NCBI RefSeq assembly: GCF_015645385.1
Contig: NZ_JADOET010000003.1
Span: 124,001-188,000, forward strand
DNA from: Winogradskyella marina
GTDB lineage: Bacteria > Bacteroidota > Bacteroidia > Flavobacteriales > Flavobacteriaceae
Direction: 5' to 3'
DNA length: 64,000 nt
Positions 52,288-60,103 of the stretch are shown piece after piece (positions within the stretch are counted from its first letter, which is position 1; every line of letters starts with the position of its first letter). A program made the position numbers and the translations under genes. Under the pieces are notes generated by a model. The model had not been told where the DNA came from and ran no database searches. It saw only the letters and a list, made by a program, of their open reading frames with translations.

Positions 52288-52845
52288 ATGACAACATTAA
52301 AAATTCACAACATCGAAACAGCACCAGAAGGTAGCAAAGCGTTATTAGAACAATCTCTAAAGCAAAATGGAATGATTCCAGGTTTACACGGAGTATTAGC
52401 CGGAGCACCAGGAATATTAGAGGCATATCAAACCTTGCACAAACTGTTTACACAATCTTCATTTAACAACGAAGAATTAACTGTGGTTTGGCAAACCATA
52501 AATGTAGAGCACGAATGTCATTATTGTGTACCTGCACATACAGGTATTGCTCATATGATGAAAGTAGATTCATCTTTAAGCGATGCCTTGCGAAACAAAA
52601 CTGCTATGCCAACCGAAAAATTACAAGTCTTACACGATTTTACTTTAAAGATTGCGCGTAACCGTGGACACGTAACACAAGACGATTTGGATACGTTTTA
52701 CAAAGCAGGTTATGAAGAAAGACAAGTTTTAGAAATCATATTAGGTTTATCTCAAAAAGTGATTAGTAACTATACCAATCATATTGCAAATACACCTGTA
52801 GATGCACCATTTCAAAAATTCGCTTGGAAACCAGAAACTAAATAA
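52288..52845 (+). CDS. Carboxymuconolactone decarboxylase-family protein (AhpD-like)
   Basis: 185 residues from ATG 52288 (MTTLKIHNIETAPEGSK); a longer frame from 52102 only reads the DoxX gene out of frame. The AhpD motif EHECHYCVPAHTG carries the redox Cys pair and His. Probably a peroxidase-like or alkylhydroperoxidase enzyme, co-regulated with the DoxX-like protein by TetR. Confidence 0.9.
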   Translation: MTTLKIHNIETAPEGSKALLEQSLKQNGMIPGLHGVLAGAPGILEAYQTLHKLFTQSSFNNEELTVVWQTINVEHECHYCVPAHTGIAHMMKVDSSLSDALRNKTAMPTEKLQVLHDFTLKIARNRGHVTQDDLDTFYKAGYEERQVLEIILGLSQKVISNYTNHIANTPVDAPFQKFAWKPETK

Positions 52846-52912
52846 TCACCTCATAACTAGAACATTAAAGTTAATAGTTTGAAAGTGTCTTTTTTAACAA
52901 TTTAGTAATAAG

Positions 52913-53136
52913 GATGTTGAAAAATTCAAGCCCTTTAAAGCAACTTATGAATGGGGAGCAAGAATAATGGGAATACAACCAAATGAAGCAATGTTAATTG
53001 CAGCACATGGTTGGGATGCTGGAGCGTCGCACTAGCAGTCGACAAGAACAGCAAATATTCCCATTATTAGCACCCAAAAACCGAAATTGTAGAAACAGAT
53101 TTACAGAAAATAGCAGACATATTGATTAAGTATTAA
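52913..53136 (+). pseudogene. Remnant of a type II haloacid dehalogenase gene
   Basis: Frame one reads FKPFKATYEWGARIMGIQPN and MLIAAHGWDAGASH then a TAG stop; a shifted frame reads RQEQQIFPLLAPK, and another TEIVETDLQKIADILIKY before TAA 53134-53136. These are consecutive C-terminal HAD type II motifs (AAHGWD is conserved) broken by at least two frameshifts; the N-terminal two thirds are missing. The element-like CAAC-AAC-ATGTAT at 53163-53174 follows, as after intact cassette genes. Confidence 0.8.
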
Positions 53137-53162
53137 TAGTTGATTGAAAAACAACTAGATAC

Positions 53163-53178
53163 AACAACATGTATAAAA
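53163..53178 (+). repeat. Possible 5' arm of the dispersed element
   Basis: CAAC-AAC-ATGTAT-AA, 26 bp after the dehalogenase remnant. Outer arm, 3-nt bulge and inner arm are recognisable, but nothing of the core follows. Weak on its own; supported by its position after a gene end. Confidence 0.35.
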
Positions 53179-53221
53179 AATAGCAGTTAAGAACAAAATT
53201 CAAAGTTTGGTTCATTTCTGC

Positions 53222-53229
53222 TATCTTTG
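53222..53229 (+). promoter_or_regulatory. Putative -7 element of the AraC-type regulator
   Basis: TATCTTTG matches TAnnTTTG and is followed by T-rich DNA; the ATG at 53291 is 61 bp downstream. Confidence 0.6.
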
Positions 53230-53290
53230 TTTTTAAACTACTACGTTTCACACACACATTCTCTGCAAACAATAAACATCCGTAAAAATT

Positions 53291-53854
53291 ATGACCACAC
53301 TCTTTATAAAAAATATGGTTTGCAACCGTTGTATTATGGCGGTAAGAAATGAATTAGATAATTCAGGAATTGAACCTGTTGATGTACAATTGGGAGAAGT
53401 AATACTTGAAAAAGAACTCACAACATAAGAAAAAGAAAAATTCAGTAAAGCCTTGATGGCATTAGGGTTTGAATTGATTGATGACAAAAAAAGTCGCCTA
53501 ATTGAGCAGATTAAAACTATTATCATCGACTTAGTGCATCATCAGGATAATGAAAATAAAACCAAGCTTTCAGAAATGTTAAGCAGTAAACTCTTGCACG
53601 ATTACAACTACCTATCCAACCTATTTTCTGAAGTAGAAGGTACTACTATTGAAAAATATTTTATTGCTCAAAAGATAGAAAAAGTAAAGGAGCTATTAGT
53701 GTATGATGAATTGTCTTTGAGCGAAATCGCATTCCGTCTCAATTATTCAAGTGTTGCTTATTTGAGTAATCAGTTTAAGAAAATAACAGGACTTTCTCCC
53801 AGTCATTTTAAAAACATACGCAAAGATAGAAGAAAGCCTTTGGATGAAGTTTAA
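53291..53854 (+). pseudogene. HMA-like/AraC regulator with an in-frame stop
   Basis: From ATG 53291 the frame reads TLFIKNMVCNRCIMAVRNEL (an HMA-like CxxC metal-binding start) and continues to VILEKELTT, then TAA at 53426-53428. The same frame resumes without shift as EKEKFSKALMALGFELIDDKKSR and an AraC HTH (SLSEIAFRLNYSSVAYLSNQFKKITGLSPSHFKNIRK) to TAA at 53852. One base change (CAA or CAG to TAA) explains it. The intact form is a common metal-responsive regulator beside copA. The C-terminal 133 residues could still be made from an internal start such as TTG 53453. Confidence 0.82.
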
Positions 53855-53944
53855 GTAAATCTTACAAATCATTTGCAAAATTCCACAATAGAAAACCAAT
53901 CCATTATTGCCAACTTTGTATTGTAATTTGAAACAGTCGATATT

Positions 53945-56164
53945 ATGGAAACAACAAATAAAAATACAGTTACGCAGACTTACCCTGTCTTAGGAATGAC
54001 CTGTGCTTCTTGTGCGAGTAGTGCAGGAAGTATCGTAACACAGCAGGAAGGCGTGGTAAATGCATCTGTCAATTATGCGACGGGTAATCTCAAGGTTGAA
54101 TATCTCTCCAACGTAACCAATTCAGAAAAACTACGAAGAGCAGTTCAAGGTGCAGGATATGATTTATTAATTGAAGAGGAATCCAAACAGCAAGAATCCC
54201 TTGAAAGTATACACAAAAAGAAATTTAAAGCACTCAAAAACAAAACCATTTGGGCGGTCATTCTTTCTTTACCGGTTGTTATAATAGGAATGTTCTTTAT
54301 GGAAATGCCTTACGCGAATGAAATTATGTGGCTGTTTTCAACACCTGTTGTATTGTGGTTGGGTAGCGATTTTTTCGTAAATGCGTGGAAACAAGCCAAA
54401 CACGGCAAAGCCAATATGGATACCTTAGTAGCATTAAGTACAGGTATTGCCTATGTGTTTAGTGTGTTTAACATGTTGCTGGCAGATTTTTGGCATCAAA
54501 GAGGCTTAGACGCTCACGTTTATTTTGAAGCCGCAGCCGTCATTATCGCCTTTATATTGTTGGGAAAATTATTGGAAGAAAAAGCCAAAGGCAATACCTC
54601 GTCTGCCATTAATAAACTCATGGGTTTACAACCAAAAACGGTTATTGTTATTCAAGCAGATGGAACAGAAAAACAAACACCCATTGAAGACGTTATTGAA
54701 GGAAATGTCATTTTAGTAAAGCCAGGTGAAAAAATTGCAGTTGACGGTATGGTCGTTTCGGGCAATTCTTATGTGGATGAAAGTATGTTGAGTGGAGAGC
54801 CGCTTCCCGTATTAAAAAATGAAAACGAAAAAGTATTTGCAGGAACGATAAACCAAAAAGGGAGTTTCCAATTTAAAGCTTTAAAAGTCGGTAAGGAAAC
54901 AATGCTTTCCCAAATCATAAAAATGGTGCAAGATGCACAAGGCAGTAAAGCCCCTGTTCAGAAATTGGTGGATAAAATAGCAGGCATATTTGTGCCTGTG
55001 GTAATGAGCATTGCATTACTTACTTTTATCGTTTGGATGATTTTTGGCGGTGACAATGCCATTGTTCAGGGATTATTGGCAGCCGTTACGGTATTGGTTA
55101 TTGCTTGTCCATGTGCATTGGGACTGGCTACACCTACGGCAATTATGGTAGGCGTTGGTAAAGGTGCCGAACAAGGCATTTTAATTAAAGATGCTGAAAG
55201 TTTGGAGTTAGCCAAAAAGGTAAATGCTATCATTTTAGACAAAACCGGAACCATTACCGAAGGTCGTCCGCAAGTTACAGATATCCAATGGTTGCATAAT
55301 GATAACAGCACAAAAAACATATTGTTAAGTATTGAAAAGCAATCTGAACACCCATTGGCAGAAGCAGTTGTAAATTATTTGGCAGAAGTCAACCCAACGA
55401 CACTTTCCAATTTTGACAGTATTACCGGTAAAGGAGCAAAAGCAGACTATTCTAATGAAACCTATTACGTAGGAAACAAAACGTTGTTATTTGAAAATAA
55501 CATCAGTATTCCCAAAGAATTGCAACAACAAGCTGATAATTGGAGCAAACTATCCAAAACCATAATTTGGTTTTCCGATAGTAAACAAGCGCTTTCGGTA
55601 ATTGCTATTTCCGATAAAATCAAAGAAACATCTGTACAGGCGATTAAAGAATTGCAGGATATGGACATTGATTTGTATATGCTTACAGGTGACAATGAAG
55701 CCACGGCAAAAGCCATTGCCAAGCAAACAGGCATTAAACATTACAAAGCAGAAGTATTGCCACAACACAAAGCCGAATTTGTAAAAGAATTGCAAGAGCA
55801 AGGAAAAACAGTCGCTATGGTGGGCGATGGTATCAATGACAGTACAGCTTTGGCAACAGCAGATGTAAGTATTGCTATGGGAAAAGGTTCAGACATTGCA
55901 ATGGATGTGGCTAAAATGACTATTATTTCTTCCGATTTAACCAAAATACCACAAGCTATCAAACTATCTAAACAAACCGTAGCGACGATTAAACAAAATT
56001 TGTTCTGGGCCTTTATTTATAACCTGATTGGGATTCCGATTGCAGCCGGAATTTTATACCCCATTAATGGTTTTTTACTCAATCCGATGATTGCAGGTGC
56101 TGCTATGGCAATGAGTAGTGTAAGTGTGGTAAGTAATAGTTTGCGATTAAAATGGAAAAAGTAA
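53945..56164 (+). CDS. copA: Copper-exporting P-type ATPase CopA
   Basis: 739 residues: one N-terminal HMA domain ([15 protein letters not shown]), eight membrane spans, ESMLSGE actuator loop, CPC motif ([13 protein letters not shown]), [11 protein letters not shown] phosphorylation site, SEHPLAEAV and [15 protein letters not shown]. Unlike FixI it lacks the Cys-rich N-terminal module and has the usual CopA length, so it exports excess copper. The start follows the broken HMA/AraC regulator by 90 bp and the metallochaperone gene follows at 56206. Confidence 0.95.
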   Translation: METTNKNTVTQTYPVLGMTCASCASSAGSIVTQQEGVVNASVNYATGNLKVEYLSNVTNSEKLRRAVQGAGYDLLIEEESKQQESLESIHKKKFKALKNKTIWAVILSLPVVIIGMFFMEMPYANEIMWLFSTPVVLWLGSDFFVNAWKQAKHGKANMDTLVALSTGIAYVFSVFNMLLADFWHQRGLDAHVYFEAAAVIIAFILLGKLLEEKAKGNTSSAINKLMGLQPKTVIVIQADGTEKQTPIEDVIEGNVILVKPGEKIAVDGMVVSGNSYVDESMLSGEPLPVLKNENEKVFAGTINQKGSFQFKALKVGKETMLSQIIKMVQDAQGSKAPVQKLVDKIAGIFVPVVMSIALLTFIVWMIFGGDNAIVQGLLAAVTVLVIACPCALGLATPTAIMVGVGKGAEQGILIKDAESLELAKKVNAIILDKTGTITEGRPQVTDIQWLHNDNSTKNILLSIEKQSEHPLAEAVVNYLAEVNPTTLSNFDSITGKGAKADYSNETYYVGNKTLLFENNISIPKELQQQADNWSKLSKTIIWFSDSKQALSVIAISDKIKETSVQAIKELQDMDIDLYMLTGDNEATAKAIAKQTGIKHYKAEVLPQHKAEFVKELQEQGKTVAMVGDGINDSTALATADVSIAMGKGSDIAMDVAKMTIISSDLTKIPQAIKLSKQTVATIKQNLFWAFIYNLIGIPIAAGILYPINGFLLNPMIAGAAMAMSSVSVVSNSLRLKWKK

Positions 56165-56205
56165 TAACACAAATGATAAATAAATTTTTCAAAACAAATA
56201 AAAAC

Positions 56206-56427
56206 ATGGAAAACCAAGAGTTAAAATTCAAAACAAACCTCAATTGTGGAGGTTGTGTTTCAAAAGTTCAGTCTGATTTAGATAACGCAGAGGGTATTTG
56301 CAATTGGAATGTGGACACGGACAATACAGACAAAATCCTTACTGTAAAATCAGAGGGTATTAGTGAAGAAGAAGTCGTTGCTATAATAAAAAGTAAAGGC
56401 TTCAAAGTTGAGGCGTTAAAGAAGTAA
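56206..56427 (+). CDS. HMA-domain copper chaperone (CopZ-like)
   Basis: 73 residues from ATG 56206 (MENQELKFKTNLNCGGCVSKV); the upstream in-frame ATG 56152 would overlap copA and add a Lys-rich leader, less likely. The metal site is LNCGGC rather than the usual MTCxxC. It carries copper to CopA in the cytoplasm. Same strand, 41 bp after copA. Confidence 0.85.
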   Translation: MENQELKFKTNLNCGGCVSKVQSDLDNAEGICNWNVDTDNTDKILTVKSEGISEEEVVAIIKSKGFKVEALKK

Positions 56428-56547
56428 GTCGCTTTTAAATTATTTTAAAAATAAATTTTGCGAATTAAAAAAGCCAGCAGAGACTATTGTGAGTATGCAA
56501 AACCGTTCTCAGTTAAAAACGTTACACAACAAATCATAAGTTTTAGA

Positions 56548-57309
56548 TTAATGTTGTTGTCTAAAAGCAGATGGACTAACACCTATGTGTTTTTTAAAAA
56601 ATCTTGAGAAACTACTAATTGAATCAAACCCTAATATAAAGGCTAATTCTTTAGTTGTTATTTTACTTCTAACAAGTCTTCGTTTGGCTTCTGTTATTTG
56701 TCTCTGCTGTATAATTTGCTTTGCTGTTAGATTCAGTTTTTCTTTTAAAATTTGATTTAAGCGCTTTAAACTAATCCCTATTTCATTGGCATAAAAACTA
56801 GCTTTTGTATTTTCTAAAAAGTGTTTTTCCATTAATTCTAAAAATTGAAAAACTCTTTTTTGATTTAAATCCTGTTTTAAAAAATTATTATTTTGATATC
56901 TAATTAAATGCAACAACAACACTTTCAATAAGGTTTTAAGCATTATATGAGACATTTCATTACTATAAAATTCATTTTTAAGTAATTGAAATACGTTGCT
57001 TATCTGTTTTATTTTTGATGCTTCTGTTATTTCAAATTGCGGATATTTATTAAAAAGCGAAAAGACATCTAAGGCATACTCAATATCATCTTCATCTATA
57101 AGTTCGCGTTCAAAATTTAATAAAATGCCTTTATTATTTGTAAATCCATCCGTATTAAAAACTTCGTTTAATGGTTTAAAATGAACTTTTAAATTACTTT
57201 CTGAATTAAATTCAAAATAAATACCCATAGAATTCGCTGAAAGTAAAGCTGAGTTATTTCGAAAGTTTTCAATGATTTGAAAATTTTTACTAAAATGTTC
57301 TTTATTCAT
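56548..57309 (-). CDS. AraC-family transcriptional regulator
   Basis: 253 residues: N-terminal cupin-like sensor part (1-150) and a C-terminal double HTH (EIGISLKRLNQILKEKLNLTAKQIIQQRQITEAKRRLVRSKITTKELAFILGFDSISSFSRFFKKHIGVSPSAFR). It lies 43 bp downstream of the MFS transporter on the same strand, so they are probably co-transcribed and the regulator may control the transporter. Confidence 0.9.
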   Translation of the reverse strand: MNKEHFSKNFQIIENFRNNSALLSANSMGIYFEFNSESNLKVHFKPLNEVFNTDGFTNNKGILLNFERELIDEDDIEYALDVFSLFNKYPQFEITEASKIKQISNVFQLLKNEFYSNEMSHIMLKTLLKVLLLHLIRYQNNNFLKQDLNQKRVFQFLELMEKHFLENTKASFYANEIGISLKRLNQILKEKLNLTAKQIIQQRQITEAKRRLVRSKITTKELAFILGFDSISSFSRFFKKHIGVSPSAFRQQH

Positions 57310-57352
57310 CTATTTTTAAGGTCTACCTCAAAAATAAGAAGAATTTATTTAG

Positions 57353-58495
57353 TTAGTTTTTCTTTGATTCCTTTTGAAACATAATATAAACACCCACTCC
57401 AATCATTAGCGTTAAGCCAGCTGACATAGCATATATTACGGTATAATTATTTGATACATATTCAATAAATGTAGAGAGAAATTGACCACCAAAAACACCC
57501 ATTGAAAATAACCCCAAATTCTTTCCTTGATTCTGAATTGTACTTGCTTCTAGCATCATATGGTTTAATAACGGTATTGTAAACCCAAATCCTATACCAA
57601 TAAAAATTGCGGTTAACACTAAAAAAAGCACGCTTCCTGATATTGCTAATACTAGATAACCTAGCATAAAAAATAAGAATCCAATAGCAACGGTTTTACC
57701 ATCACCAAATGCTTTTACCATTTTAGGCATCTGACTAGCTGTTATAATTGCTATGACAGAAATAAAAGCCATTAAATAACCTGTTTCAGATTCCGTAAAA
57801 CCGAAAGTTTCAGGTAAGTATAATGGTAAGGTTACAAAACCAACAAAAAATGACATCATAGCTAAAAATGATACTATAAAAATGAGTGTTACTTTTGTAT
57901 TTTTAGGATGGGTTGTTTGCTCAACTTTATTTTCAATAGACTGGTTTTCAGGTTTTGGTAATGATAACGCTACTAAAATTAAACATAGCAAACCAATCAG
58001 ATAGATGTAAAAAGGAAATTGCCAATTTATTTCACCTAAAAGACCTCCAACAGCCAAAAACACCACACCTCCTAACTCTATAGACATGCCCTGCCAAGCA
58101 ATCATTTTCATTCGTGCTTCACCTCTAAAAAACTCTGCTATATAAGCTGTAACGGATACTTGTATTGCAACTGTTGCTGCCCCTAATAATATTCTGTCAG
58201 CAATCAATATATAATCATTAGTTATAAATGCGCCCGCAAAACCTAAAATAGCGTAAGGTATAAGTCCTAAACTCAATAATTTAAGAGTTCCTAATTTATT
58301 AAGTAATCTTCCTATAATAGGCGCAAAAAGCACAACTCCTAAAGAAGGTAATGTAATTAGCCAACTAGGCGAAAACCCTAAATTTTTATGTGCTACAATT
58401 CCAGATAATGAAGGAGCAATAACGGTTCCAACCATAATGGTTAAACTACTAACAAATAGTAATGTAAAAATCCCGAAGTTTGATATTTTTTTCAT
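57353..58495 (-). CDS. MFS transporter
   Basis: 380 residues with about 12 membrane spans. Major facilitator signature around 75-95 (GRLLNKLGTLKLLSLGL) and a central cytoplasmic loop after span 6 (KPENQSIENKVEQTTHPKN). Resembles drug/metabolite efflux carriers of the Bmr/ARO-like group; substrate unknown. The start lies 85 bp from a dispersed element oriented the other way. Confidence 0.9.
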   Translation of the reverse strand: MKKISNFGIFTLLFVSSLTIMVGTVIAPSLSGIVAHKNLGFSPSWLITLPSLGVVLFAPIIGRLLNKLGTLKLLSLGLIPYAILGFAGAFITNDYILIADRILLGAATVAIQVSVTAYIAEFFRGEARMKMIAWQGMSIELGGVVFLAVGGLLGEINWQFPFYIYLIGLLCLILVALSLPKPENQSIENKVEQTTHPKNTKVTLIFIVSFLAMMSFFVGFVTLPLYLPETFGFTESETGYLMAFISVIAIITASQMPKMVKAFGDGKTVAIGFLFFMLGYLVLAISGSVLFLVLTAIFIGIGFGFTIPLLNHMMLEASTIQNQGKNLGLFSMGVFGGQFLSTFIEYVSNNYTVIYAMSAGLTLMIGVGVYIMFQKESKKN

Positions 58496-58579
58496 GCTAC
58501 AAAATTCAAACTAATTTCACCCAATGTGTTTACCGCTTTTCTAATATACTTTGCAAAAATGGAAATTGAGAAAAAGTAA

Positions 58580-58728
58580 TGTCAACAACGAGAATAAGCC
58601 ACTGCTAGTTATAGCCTACTTACGAATCCCGATAGCTATCGAGTCGCGGAAGTTCTACCTGTGATTTATTTGTTAACTTTAGTGCTGAAACTACACAACG
58701 AAATCACACACAAAATCGTTAGCACTTT
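58580..58728 (+). repeat. Dispersed cassette element, rightmost copy
   Basis: 5' arm GTCAAC-AAC-GAGAAT-AA, core GCCACTGCTAGTTATAGCC, a CCCGATAGCTATCGAGTCG palindrome in place of the usual hairpin, TTTATTTGTTAACTTTAGTGC, CTACACAACG and 3' arm ACACAC-AAAATC-GTTAGC. The next ATG is 3 bp after. It has no plus-strand gene on its left, only the MFS start. Confidence 0.75.
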
Positions 58729-58730
58729 AG

Positions 58731-59243
58731 ATGAAAAACCTGTTCAATATAGTAATTGCAGTTTTAGGAATTTACATTTCAAATGGGCAGCCAACTGAAT
58801 TGGGTAACAACTTTCTTAAAAAAAGTGATACTATTTCATTTAAGAGTGTAGGTTTTAATAATTATCGTGAAATTATTTTATTACACAATGCTGATTTTAT
58901 TAGAATAGAAAATAACATTAGTGATTATGGAGGGAAAAGCACATTTGAAAAACACTATGGTAAATATGAATTGTCAGATTCAATTCTAAGGCTAAAACCA
59001 GAGAGAATTGAGTTGAAAACTTATACTGGCAAACCTGAACAGAAAAGCTTTACAGAAGTCATTGATTATAATTTAGATTCGGAAAAAAAAATAACAACAG
59101 TTTTTATACTAAAAAACTACAAGAGCTTCCAGTATTTGATACCTGCAGAATATGATATAAAAAAAGTAAGAATTGAAAAATTATCAGATATAATTCGCAA
59201 AAGATTGTTTTCAAGAAAAATAGTAAATGAAACAACAGACTAA
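58731..59243 (+). CDS. Hypothetical exported protein, last cassette gene
   Basis: 170 residues; signal peptide (NLFNIVIAVLGIYISNGQ). The mature part has a lipocalin-like strand pattern (FEKHYGKYELSDSILRLKPERIELKT). No family recognised. It starts 3 bp after the element's end. Confidence 0.68.
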   Translation: MKNLFNIVIAVLGIYISNGQPTELGNNFLKKSDTISFKSVGFNNYREIILLHNADFIRIENNISDYGGKSTFEKHYGKYELSDSILRLKPERIELKTYTGKPEQKSFTEVIDYNLDSEKKITTVFILKNYKSFQYLIPAEYDIKKVRIEKLSDIIRKRLFSRKIVNETTD

Positions 59244-59333
59244 TCCAAAATGTATGGTTGAATAAAGTTAGGTTTTGACGCAACCATTAGATCATGTTTG
59301 CATCTATCTTAAAAGCCACCAACCAACACCATT

Positions 59334-59876
59334 ATGAAAAAACACCTTCTACTTTTAATAACCATAGCTTTATTGTGTGCTTGTTCTAACGATGATATCG
59401 TGTCTTCTAAAATAACGACCATGCGTGTTAATCATTATCAAAATACTGCGATGGCCTTAGACCCCGTTTTATCATTACTTGTACAATATGATGATAACAT
59501 AGGAACAGAAGGCTGGAACAACCTTTACACTACCATTGATGGATTTGATTATGTTCCTGGATATATGTATGATATTTCTGTAAGAATTGATCAAATCGGC
59601 AATCCTGCTGCTGATGCTGGCTCATACGAATACACACTTCTAGAGGTTATCGCAGTACAAGAGGTGCCAACTGAAACTGAATTTGAGATCATTTTAAAAC
59701 TAAACGACTACGTTTTTATTACTACCGATTCTGGTTATCAGTTATTAAATCAAATTGATATCGATTGTAATACCTTATGCGATGATCTTAATGTAACTTT
59801 AGAAAGCCAAGATATAGTTGTAGGAACGTTTAAACATCTAGACGATGGTGATATTCAATTGCTTGAAATTGAATAA
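59334..59876 (+). CDS. Hypothetical lipoprotein
   Basis: 180 residues; lipoprotein signal LLLITIALLCAC followed by SNDD. The mature domain has a DUF4377-like pattern (TTMRVNHYQNTAMALDP, YDISVRIDQIGNPAADAGSYEYTLLEVI), a small periplasmic domain of unknown function. No dispersed element lies on either side, so it is probably outside the array. Confidence 0.7.
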   Translation: MKKHLLLLITIALLCACSNDDIVSSKITTMRVNHYQNTAMALDPVLSLLVQYDDNIGTEGWNNLYTTIDGFDYVPGYMYDISVRIDQIGNPAADAGSYEYTLLEVIAVQEVPTETEFEIILKLNDYVFITTDSGYQLLNQIDIDCNTLCDDLNVTLESQDIVVGTFKHLDDGDIQLLEIE

Positions 59877-59931
59877 ACTTAAAAGTAGATTAACATTTAA
59901 GCTACCTTATATTCATATATTATAAAAACAA

Positions 59932-59962
59932 GAACACCCACTCTTTCGAGCAGGTGTCTTAT
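59932..59962. terminator. Possible terminator hairpin
   Basis: AGAACACC and GGTGTCTT arms (one mismatch) with a 14-nt loop lie 55 bp after the lipoprotein stop and before the convergent TonB receptor. The stem is modest and no strong T-run follows. Confidence 0.4.
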
Positions 59963-60103
59963 CTAACAAAAAAACTCAAAAAACATCATGAATACCTCAT
60001 GACACGATAAATCTAAACCTAACCTTAGATTCATCTTTTTTGCTAGCAACCAATCAACTTAAACTTAATCTGCTTCCCCACAAATTAAGTGGTTGAAAGC
60101 TTT

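Noticed and set aside
27185..58730. A canonical integron with intI and standard attC sites
   Set aside because: No integrase gene is present, and the outer box is GTTRGC rather than GTTRRRY. Only the architecture is similar, so I report it as attC-like.
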